A DNA stretch of 29,896 nt, from positions 1 through 29,896 of the forward strand of contig CAJTRS010000026.1 in assembly GCA_910578805.1 (NCBI GenBank), given 5' to 3'. The notes under the pieces are model-generated. The model saw nothing but the letters and a program-made list of their open reading frames with translations. It had not been told where the DNA came from and searched no databases. Both the position numbers and the translations under genes were made by a program. Source of the DNA: an uncultured Muribaculaceae bacterium. GTDB taxonomy: Bacteria > Bacteroidota > Bacteroidia > Bacteroidales > Muribaculaceae. This document shows, one piece after another, positions 23,283-29,896 of this stretch. Each line of letters begins with the position of its first letter. The stretch's first letter is position 1.

Positions 23283-24488
23283 ATGAAAAATTCCGGTTCA
23301 GGCATATTGTCATGGTTCGCCTCGCTGATGAAAGTGTGGCGCAGAGAGTTCCGCTTGGTTTTCACCGATGTGGGGGTGATGCTGTTTTTCCTGTTTCTGC
23401 CGCTGTTTTACCCCATAGTATATACGGCCATATACAACACGGAGACACTTAAAAACATATCGGTGGTGGTGGTCGATGAAAGCCGCACGCCTCAGAGCCG
23501 TCATTTAGCCCAGATGGTCAATGCCACAGAGACCATGCAGATTTATGACTATGCCGCCAATCTCAATGACGCACGGGAGCTTATGAACAGACATGAGTGC
23601 TACGGAATACTACAGATTCCGGGGGAATATGCCAAGAAACTCGGCCGCGGGGAGCAGGCGGTAGTGACTTTCTATTCCGACATGGGGCTGCTGTTGCGCT
23701 ATCGGTCATTCGTAAGTTCATTGACCGAGATACAGATGGCTTTGGGCACGGAAATACAGCATGAGAAGATTGCCACACTCGGACTTCCTGCCTCGAATCT
23801 GTCGGGAGCTCCGGTAAAATCCGAAGCGATAATGCTCGGTGATCCAACACAAGGGTTCGCATCGTTCATAATCCCGGGAATCCTCGTGCTCATCATTCAA
23901 CAGAGCCTCATTCTGGGCGTGACCATGCTCGCCGCCGGAGCTACCGAACGCCGCCGGCGCAACGGGGGTATCGATCCGCTTGCCGTCAATGCCGGCCCGA
24001 TGGCCACAATCATCGGCAAGACGCTGTGTTATATAGTGATCTACATTCCGGTGATATTTTATGTGCTCCACATTGTGCCTATGATATTCTCGCTGCCCCA
24101 CATAGGACATATTACAGACTATCTGATATTCATACTGCCTATGATTATCGGCGCATCATTCCTGGGAATGACACTCAGTGTATTTGTGTCAGAGCGTGAG
24201 TCTTCAATGCTGGTCATAGTGTTCACATCGGTAGTATTCCTGTTCCTTTCCGGACTCACCTGGCCCCGTTACGCCATGAACTGGTTCTGGACACTTCTTG
24301 GCGACTGCGTACCGGCCACATGGGGCATAGAAGGATTCATACGCCTTAACTCTAACGGCAGCCCGTTTTACGAGCAGTCACACCCATGGATCATGCTGTG
24401 GATTCTGGCCGCTGTATATATGGCATCGGCCTATCTGTTGACACGCTATCGCGGCTCGGCAAGGCCACACCGGCTGCGGCGGGCATGA
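23283..24488 (+). CDS. ABC-2 type transporter permease (second of a pair)
   Basis: A 401-residue paralogue of the preceding permease with the same layout: a first membrane helix around 28-50 (VFTDVGVMLFFLFLPLFYPIVYTAIY), a periplasmic domain with VVVVDESRTPQSRHLAQMV resembling the preceding AIVDLDNSSLSRQI, and five C-terminal helices starting GFASFIIPGILVLIIQQSLILG. The two probably form a heterodimeric membrane core. The ATPase must come from elsewhere, or these proteins work without one. A likely function is export of a drug, lipid or peptide across both membranes; the substrate is unknown. Confidence 0.88.
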   Translation: MKNSGSGILSWFASLMKVWRREFRLVFTDVGVMLFFLFLPLFYPIVYTAIYNTETLKNISVVVVDESRTPQSRHLAQMVNATETMQIYDYAANLNDARELMNRHECYGILQIPGEYAKKLGRGEQAVVTFYSDMGLLLRYRSFVSSLTEIQMALGTEIQHEKIATLGLPASNLSGAPVKSEAIMLGDPTQGFASFIIPGILVLIIQQSLILGVTMLAAGATERRRRNGGIDPLAVNAGPMATIIGKTLCYIVIYIPVIFYVLHIVPMIFSLPHIGHITDYLIFILPMIIGASFLGMTLSVFVSERESSMLVIVFTSVVFLFLSGLTWPRYAMNWFWTLLGDCVPATWGIEGFIRLNSNGSPFYEQSHPWIMLWILAAVYMASAYLLTRYRGSARPHRLRRA

Positions 24489-24535
24489 CATGCCATAACA
24501 TGCCAAATAGCATCGACAAATAAGTCTTTGGTTTC

Positions 24536-24566
24536 TTGCGGGTTTTGACAAATTATGCTAAGTTTG
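24536..24566 (+). promoter_or_regulatory. Promoter of the DUF2851 gene
   Basis: TTG (24536-24538), a 20-nt spacer and TAAGTTTG (24559-24566) match the Bacteroides promoter. The box ends only 4 nt before the GTG start codon, so the transcript would be essentially leaderless. Confidence 0.6.
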
Positions 24567-24570
24567 CCAT

Positions 24571-25851
24571 GTGGAACAGCTCATGCAATACATCTGGCAA
24601 CACCGTCTGTGGCTTCAGCGCGACATGCGCACCGTGGACGGACAGGTGGTGCAGGTGATTGACCCGGGAAGGATCAACACCGGCTCGGGACCTGATTTTT
24701 TCAATGCCAAGATAGCCATTGACGGCCACATCTGGGCCGGTGATGTGGAAATACATGTAAAAGCCACGGACTGGTACCGCCACGGACATGAAGGCGATCC
24801 GGCTTACGATTCGGTTATACTGCATGTGGTTGACCGCGATGACACGGTGATAAGACGCTCCAACGGCGAACCGATACCACAGCTCCGAATGCCTTGCGCA
24901 CCACAATTTCATCTGAGCTACAAAGCTCTGGTGAGCGGTTCTGACAGGGAACTGCCTTGCTCGTCACATATCCGCAGCATGCCATCGATATATGTCACCG
25001 ACTGGCTATCGACACTGGGCTACGAACGTATTTACCGTAAGGCCGAACGCATAACCGATCTGATTGACAGATTCTCCGGCGACTGGGAGAGCGCCTGTTA
25101 CGTCACCATAGCACGAGGCCTCGGTTTCGGCACCAACGGTGCTCCGTTTGAAAGACTGGCGCTCAGTGTGCCGCTGTCATTCATTGGGAAACACAGCGAT
25201 TCGATTACGGCAATCGAAGCTCTGCTTTTCGGACAAAGCGGACTTATCGACAAACCGTCGGACCATTATTCGGAACACCTGAAAAAAGAATATGACTATC
25301 TGGCAAAGAAGTTCGGCCTGCGGACTCCGGGATTCCTAAACTGGAAACTGTCGGGAATGCGGCCGGGCAACTTTCCCCACCGGCGCATAGCCACACTCGC
25401 AGCTATGCTTGCCGGAGGTCCGAGAATGCTGTCGAAATTGCTGGAAGTGAAGTCGGCCGATGATGCGGCCCGGCTATTCGCCCCCGACATGACCGGATAC
25501 TGGACTTCACACTACAATTTCAGCAGCCCGGCATCACGGCAGCCCGGAGTACTGGGCCGGACATCAGTCGAGGGACTCGTCATAAATGCCGTGGTGCCTC
25601 TCCAGTTTGCCTACGGACAGACACATGGTGACACAGACATGACACATCGGGCGGTGGACCTGCTCATGTCCATTCCTGCGGAGCGCAACACCATAGTCCG
25701 CATATTCGAACAGGCCGGAATCAAGGCTTCTGATGCATTCATGTCACAAAGCCTGATAGAACTGCGGCGCGAGTACTGCGAACAGCGCAAGTGCCTGTAC
25801 TGCCGTATAGGTCACCGCATGCTGTCCGCAGATGCACGGCGCAAGGAATAA
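24571..25851 (+). CDS. DUF2851 family protein
   Basis: A 426-residue protein of unknown function, widespread in Bacteroidetes. The family opening MEQLMQYIWQHRLW and VIDPGRINTGSGPDFFNAKIAIDGHIWAGDVEIHVKATDW is clear; the GPDFFNAK and DVEIH segments suggest a nuclease-like core, though I would not claim activity. The C-terminus has the conserved Cys cluster YCEQRKCLYCRIG (C-x5-C-x2-C). The start is GTG: relatives begin MEQL, which matches from this codon. An overlapping ATG at 24569 is out of frame, and Met5 (24583) is the alternative. It is soluble, with no signal peptide. It converges with the C10 protease gene, only 12 nt apart. Confidence 0.85.
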   Translation: MEQLMQYIWQHRLWLQRDMRTVDGQVVQVIDPGRINTGSGPDFFNAKIAIDGHIWAGDVEIHVKATDWYRHGHEGDPAYDSVILHVVDRDDTVIRRSNGEPIPQLRMPCAPQFHLSYKALVSGSDRELPCSSHIRSMPSIYVTDWLSTLGYERIYRKAERITDLIDRFSGDWESACYVTIARGLGFGTNGAPFERLALSVPLSFIGKHSDSITAIEALLFGQSGLIDKPSDHYSEHLKKEYDYLAKKFGLRTPGFLNWKLSGMRPGNFPHRRIATLAAMLAGGPRMLSKLLEVKSADDAARLFAPDMTGYWTSHYNFSSPASRQPGVLGRTSVEGLVINAVVPLQFAYGQTHGDTDMTHRAVDLLMSIPAERNTIVRIFEQAGIKASDAFMSQSLIELRREYCEQRKCLYCRIGHRMLSADARRKE

Positions 25852-25863
25852 TACGGGAGTCCG

Positions 25864-28332
25864 TCAGTTCCTTACTATACGCTCTACCGCCATTGTGGAA
25901 TCATCGAACATGGCTCTTACGAAATAAATGCCCTTGTCGAGCCCCCCGAGATCGATGGAGAGTGCGGTATCGCCGTTGACGGCGACCGTCTTGCTCAAGG
26001 CTCCCGACATAGAATAGAGATCAACCCTAACCATCGGCGATGATGCTCTCACCTCAGCCACTGATGATGCGCCATCGGCTGTGACGGTGAAACGCTCGGG
26101 AATATCCACAAATTCCATACCCGATGTGGAGGCGCGGAAATATAGCGGTTCGCCAAGCTGCTTGACTCCATTGGCCCACGGATAGAACAGATATGTATGG
26201 TCCGGATCAAGATCGCTCAGATCGGCCGAAATATTAACCGTGACGCTCTGACCCTTCTTAATACCTATATATGTGCCGCCGATGTCTTTAAGGCCGCCTG
26301 TGGTGTTGTAATATATCTTTCCGAATATGTTGTCGGCATAATAACCGGCCGTACACACAAACTTCAGTTCCACATTGAAATCCGCAAGCGACACCATAGC
26401 CGGGTCGTCGGCCGACTCGCCTTTGCCGCCGGCACCGGTGATAGCCATGGTCATTGTTACTTCAGGCTTTTCGGTTGGAGTGGCCTCCACAACCACATCT
26501 ATGCCGGTACTGATAGTCTTGCCGTGTGAATCCACCAAATATATCTTGTAATTACCCGGAGAAAACTCGCGGTTAAATGTACCTACCCACTGCACATTCT
26601 GCGACTGATTTGGCTCTATATCCACAGCCACGGGGATACCCTGAGCCACTTCGATGTAATCCTTAATGAGTATCGGCACTATGTCGTCGTAATATTCCTG
26701 CTCACGCGCCGTAAGCACGGCACTTACCGCAAATGACTCTCCTGAGAACAGCGGTGTGTCAAGAGTGAAATCATTGACCACAACATAAGCTTCAGCCTCC
26801 GGCGAAAACACAAGTTTGCCGTCAGATATATTCAGATTAAGAGTGCGCGCATGCTCCATGCTCACAAAACCGTCATCGAGCCATTCGCCCGACTGGGTAC
26901 GGAGAGCGGGGGACACCGTATAGGTTCCGCTTTGCGGGAAACTCTCGGCAGGCACTGTATATGACACGAATGCCTGTCCGGATATGAGCGACATCGGTTC
27001 TGCGGAAGGCAGATATGATACATTTCCGGCTGAATCGGTGATTTTCACCCCCATGGTTACGGTAACTTCTCCGGCCGAGTTATTGAATATGCCGCGACGG
27101 TCACGGAAAGTTACCGTCTCTCCGGCTTCGCGCGGATAGGAAGTAGCGCCTACTGAAAAATCGGACACAAACTGAATCACAGGGTAATACTCGGCATCGG
27201 CCTGCGGACGCTGAATACCCACCACCATAGTCTGGCCGATATTGTAGCCCGAAGAACTGCCACCGATACCCTGGATATCAGGATTGAGGGCCGTGATCAG
27301 AAAATATCCGTCGCTGATACCGCCCCAGCCCCAGTTGATATGGAAATAATCGCCCTCGCGGTAACCGTCGCACACAAAAGCATGGCCGCTACTGGAGTTT
27401 GTACCTCCGTAAAGGACCGGACGTCCCTGTTGCAGTTCATCATATATCATTCCGGTCCAGGTCTCTAACGAATAATAATCGCGTGACAGGCACCGGAGTG
27501 ATTTATCATAGTCGAAATTCTCTATCAACGCCACCGACGCATTTGAATAGTTTCCGCCGCTGCTGTTAGGCGTATAGTCCATGCGTATCGACACCCCGCA
27601 GCTGTACATCAGCGTAGCCACAGCCGAATTCGATTCCGCCGGACTTGATGCGTCATAGCGATCGAGCATTTTATCCCACTCATAGGTGGTGGCGCCGAAA
27701 TCAACCGAAAGCTGTGTATCGACATCGACCGGCTTGTATGTCATGGAACCGATGCCTTTGACCGGCCACTCAAACACGTTCATGACCTGAGCCATGGCTG
27801 TTGCCACACAGCCTGTCGGGCATCGTGTGCCGTTGACCGTAGGACACAGATCGTTATAGGGAGCGTCCTGGTTCCATCGTGTCTTTACTATAGGTTCTAT
27901 CTCCTGACGAGATTCACGGGCTGTATTTACGGTTACATCATAGACAGGAGCCGCAGTGGCGGCATAAGCGATCTCGGCACTGTATTGCGATATCCACCAG
28001 CTGATATTTTCGGGGATATCTCCGGCATGAAACGTACCGGAATCGGAATAACCTAAAAGAGCCGTACCGCCCGTGGCATCATCGGCTGCAACCATTAGAA
28101 ATCCTCCGGAATCACCTCGGTTAAACACATACACTGTGTTCAGACCATGCTCTTGAGCCGTATATACCAGCTTGGGAGCATCGGCAACACTACCTGCCGC
28201 GAGAGGATTGTAAACAACAGGATTCTGCGAAAGGCTTGCGCGGTCCAGGGCTTCCTGAGGGGTAAGCTGACGCGCGTAAGCCGTACCGGCGCATATCAGA
28301 CCAGAAACGATAAAGAGTATGTGTATTCTCAT
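25864..28332 (-). CDS. Secreted C10-family (streptopain-like) cysteine protease
   Basis: 822 residues. The signal peptide is MRIHILFIVSGLICAGTAYA. A pro-domain follows (about 21-140, with GGFLMVAADDATGGTALLGYS as in Spi/SpeB-type precursors). The peptidase domain (about 145-375) has the catalytic Cys175 in CPTGCVATAMAQVM, His317 in SSGHAFVCDGY, and the Asn/Trp of HINWGWGG (331-338). Several beta-sandwich segments come next, and the last 75 residues (VRVDLYSMSGALSKTVAVNG to GIYFVRAMF and a basic end) look like a Bacteroidales C-terminal sorting tail. It resembles streptopain and the Bfp proteases of Bacteroides fragilis; it likely acts outside the cell on peptides or host proteins. A perfect hairpin and T-run end 1 nt before its start codon, so expression is probably by read-through from recA or otherwise controlled. 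Confidence 0.92.
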   Translation of the reverse strand: MRIHILFIVSGLICAGTAYARQLTPQEALDRASLSQNPVVYNPLAAGSVADAPKLVYTAQEHGLNTVYVFNRGDSGGFLMVAADDATGGTALLGYSDSGTFHAGDIPENISWWISQYSAEIAYAATAAPVYDVTVNTARESRQEIEPIVKTRWNQDAPYNDLCPTVNGTRCPTGCVATAMAQVMNVFEWPVKGIGSMTYKPVDVDTQLSVDFGATTYEWDKMLDRYDASSPAESNSAVATLMYSCGVSIRMDYTPNSSGGNYSNASVALIENFDYDKSLRCLSRDYYSLETWTGMIYDELQQGRPVLYGGTNSSSGHAFVCDGYREGDYFHINWGWGGISDGYFLITALNPDIQGIGGSSSGYNIGQTMVVGIQRPQADAEYYPVIQFVSDFSVGATSYPREAGETVTFRDRRGIFNNSAGEVTVTMGVKITDSAGNVSYLPSAEPMSLISGQAFVSYTVPAESFPQSGTYTVSPALRTQSGEWLDDGFVSMEHARTLNLNISDGKLVFSPEAEAYVVVNDFTLDTPLFSGESFAVSAVLTAREQEYYDDIVPILIKDYIEVAQGIPVAVDIEPNQSQNVQWVGTFNREFSPGNYKIYLVDSHGKTISTGIDVVVEATPTEKPEVTMTMAITGAGGKGESADDPAMVSLADFNVELKFVCTAGYYADNIFGKIYYNTTGGLKDIGGTYIGIKKGQSVTVNISADLSDLDPDHTYLFYPWANGVKQLGEPLYFRASTSGMEFVDIPERFTVTADGASSVAEVRASSPMVRVDLYSMSGALSKTVAVNGDTALSIDLGGLDKGIYFVRAMFDDSTMAVERIVRN

Positions 28333-28378
28333 AAAAAATAGTTATAGCGTTAGATTTTTTGTAATCTAACGCTATAAC
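28333..28378 (-). terminator. Perfect 16-bp hairpin with T-run between recA and the C10 protease
   Basis: GTTATAGCGTTAGATT (minus strand 28378-28363) pairs perfectly with its complement (28356-28341) around the 6-nt loop ACAAAA, and is followed on the minus strand by TATTTTTT right up to the protease ATG at 28332. This is an intrinsic terminator for recA by form. No -7 box is visible between it and the protease gene, so it may act as an attenuator. Confidence 0.8.
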
Positions 28379-28417
28379 AACTATAATGCGCCTTATTGTT
28401 CCGGAATAATCAGACTA

Positions 28418-29602
28418 TCACGCGTCTTCCTCTATGGAAAAATCATCGGGAATGTCATCATCGAAATCTATGTCGTCGATATCAAGATCGGAATCCGGCA
28501 TATCTTTTGCGGCGGCCTCAGGTTTTGATGCGGTCTTGGCAGCCGACTTGCCTTTGGAATTTTTTCCGCCGTCGAGAGCCTCCATTATGAGAGCTTCCAG
28601 CTCATCGGCCAGTTCGGGATTATCCTGGATCACCCGCTTGGCGGCATCACGACCCTGAGCAAGTTTGGCTCCGTTATAGCTGAACCATGAACCGCTCTTC
28701 TGTATGATATCATATTCCACACCGAGGTCTATGATCTCGCTGCTGCGCGATATGCCTTCGCCGAACATTATATCGAACTCGGCACGCTTGAATGGGGGCG
28801 CAACCTTATTTTTAACCACCTTCACCTTGGTATGACGGCCCAAGATATCCTCACCGTCCTTTATTGCCGAACTCGAACGTATATCTATACGCACCGACGC
28901 ATAAAACTTCAGAGCGTTACCGCCGGTAGTCGTCTCCGACGGGCCGAACATCACTCCGATCTTCTCGCGCAACTGGTTTATGAAGATACAGGTGGTGTTT
29001 GTGCGGGATATTGTACCGGTAAGTTTACGCATGGCCTGCGACATCAAACGGGCCTGCAAACCCACGTTACGGTCACCCATATCACCCTCTATTTCATTTT
29101 TTGGCGTAAGCGCGGCAACCGAATCGACCACAAGGATATCCACCGCAGCCGAACGTATGAGTTGTTCGGCGATCTCAAGAGCCTGCTCGCCGTTGTCAGG
29201 CTGCGATATCAGCAGATTGTTCACATCAACACCAAGTTTCTCGGCATAGAAGCGGTCAAACGCATGCTCCGCATCGATTATGGCCGCGATACCTCCGGCC
29301 TTCTGAGCCTCGGCAATGGCATGAATGGCCAGCGTGGTCTTACCCGAAGATTCCGGTCCGAAAATTTCAATAATACGTCCGCGCGGGAAACCTCCGACGC
29401 CGAGCGCCCAGTTCAAGCCTATTGAGCCTGTAGGAATCACGTCGATATCCTCCACTACTTCATCACCGAGCTTCATCACGGCTCCTTTGCCGAAACTCTT
29501 CTCTATACGGGCCATCGCTTCTCCAAGAGCGCTCAGCTTAGCCTTGCGTGGGTCCACTTCGACCTTCTTATCTTTTTTCCCGGTTATTTCTTTCTTTGCC
29601 AT
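28418..29602 (-). CDS. recA: Recombinase RecA
   Basis: ATP-dependent strand-exchange protein for homologous recombination and repair. The 394-residue protein has the core at about 20-340: the P-loop GPESSGKTT (82-90), the multifunctional PSETTTGGNALKF loop, DILVVDSVAAL (Walker B) and IFINQLREKIGVMFG. It is longer than the usual 345-350 residues because of an extended C-terminal tail: a Lys/Ala-rich linker (GGKNSKGKSAAKTASK) followed by a very acidic end (DLDIDDIDFDDDIPDDFSIEEDA). RecA tails are known to damp activity, so this one may regulate DNA binding. Its promoter is at 29665-29672. Confidence 0.98.
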   Translation of the reverse strand: MAKKEITGKKDKKVEVDPRKAKLSALGEAMARIEKSFGKGAVMKLGDEVVEDIDVIPTGSIGLNWALGVGGFPRGRIIEIFGPESSGKTTLAIHAIAEAQKAGGIAAIIDAEHAFDRFYAEKLGVDVNNLLISQPDNGEQALEIAEQLIRSAAVDILVVDSVAALTPKNEIEGDMGDRNVGLQARLMSQAMRKLTGTISRTNTTCIFINQLREKIGVMFGPSETTTGGNALKFYASVRIDIRSSSAIKDGEDILGRHTKVKVVKNKVAPPFKRAEFDIMFGEGISRSSEIIDLGVEYDIIQKSGSWFSYNGAKLAQGRDAAKRVIQDNPELADELEALIMEALDGGKNSKGKSAAKTASKPEAAAKDMPDSDLDIDDIDFDDDIPDDFSIEEDA

Positions 29603-29664
29603 AATATGAAGTTATTAAAATATTGTTACTCTTCTAAGGGATACTTATTTTATATCCACAGGAA

Positions 29665-29683
29665 CAAAGGTAGCACCTTACCT
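29665..29683 (-). promoter_or_regulatory. recA promoter with an overlapping dyad
   Basis: The minus strand has TACCTTTG (29672-29665), the -7 consensus, about 62 nt before the recA ATG. A dyad AGGTA, 6 nt, TACCT covers 29668-29683 and its 3' half is part of the -7 box, so a repressor binding it would block the promoter. A second -7-like box, TATTTTTG, lies at 29745-29752 on the minus strand. I see nothing more in 29753-29896. Confidence 0.5.
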
Positions 29684-29896
29684 GTGCAATTTATCAGCAC
29701 AACAACATTAAAATGCCATAAAAACAGATAATGCCTTCCCTACACAAAAATAAGCATTTTTTTCCGAGTACACATTAGAGCGAGATTAAAGATTCGCGGC
29801 AATAGTTAATCCATGTTAAATCCGCATTTCATATGAACTGCAGATGGTATTGGAGTGTTAGAAGAGTACATAGCAAAATTACTTTTTCCATTGCAA

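Noticed and set aside
1..29896. CRISPR array, tRNA, rRNA, IS element
   Set aside because: No regularly spaced repeats, tRNA cloverleaf, rRNA segment or transposase was found by reading both strands.

Overview
The window looks like a chromosomal segment of a gut Bacteroidales, most likely a Muribaculaceae-type organism; the family placement is inference. The evidence is the promoter style (repeated TAnnTTTG -7 boxes, several with TTG or TTTG 19-21 nt upstream, and few Shine-Dalgarno sequences), together with Bacteroidetes-typical genes: the 74-residue DUF2795 protein, a 70-residue HTH protein, DUF2851, ATP-dependent PEP carboxykinase, NamZ/DUF1343, a viroplasmin-RNase H fusion, and secreted M6 and C10 proteases with C-terminal tails. 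It is almost entirely chromosomal core. The only mobile signature is a tyrosine integrase at the left edge. No tRNA, rRNA, CRISPR array or IS element was seen.

Layout. 1-1682: tyrosine integrase on the minus strand, with a repeat-rich stretch behind its promoter. 1683-4366 (minus): DUF2795, PduO-type cobalamin adenosyltransferase, a small HTH protein with an unusually long leader (about 315 nt), and LrgB/LrgA. 4517-6272 (plus): pckA with its own promoter, a 5' hairpin and a strong terminator. 6333-11263 (plus): secreted M6 metalloprotease, shikimate kinase, an alanine-dehydrogenase-like protein lacking two catalytic residues, and viroplasmin-RNase H. 11315-11848 (minus): mscL, divergent from gap (12034-13107, plus), which has a leader hairpin and a strong terminator. 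13168-18335 (plus): namZ, a sodium:solute symporter, a WYL regulator and trmD, joined by overlapping start/stop codons, then a HypE-like protein. 18350-19355 (minus): bioB. 19414-24488 (plus): a TolC, HlyD, ABC-2 permease, ABC-2 permease export operon without an ATPase gene. 24536-25851 (plus): DUF2851. 25864-29672 (minus): C10 cysteine protease downstream of recA, separated from it by a perfect 16-bp hairpin that abuts the protease start codon.

Functional themes. Gluconeogenesis/glycolysis is represented by pckA and gap; both transcripts are predicted to begin with a hairpin. Cell-wall sugar salvage is suggested by NamZ (exo-N-acetylmuramidase) translationally coupled to a symporter. Extracellular proteolysis is represented by the M6 and C10 enzymes. 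The envelope is represented by MscL, LrgAB and the tripartite exporter.

The least explained parts are the long HTH leader with its terminator-like end, the matching terminator-at-the-start-codon arrangement before the C10 protease, the active-site-altered alanine dehydrogenase homologue, and the orphan HypE-like protein. I did not find a multi-gene system that is clearly new. All functional calls come from reading sequence motifs; no database search was run.
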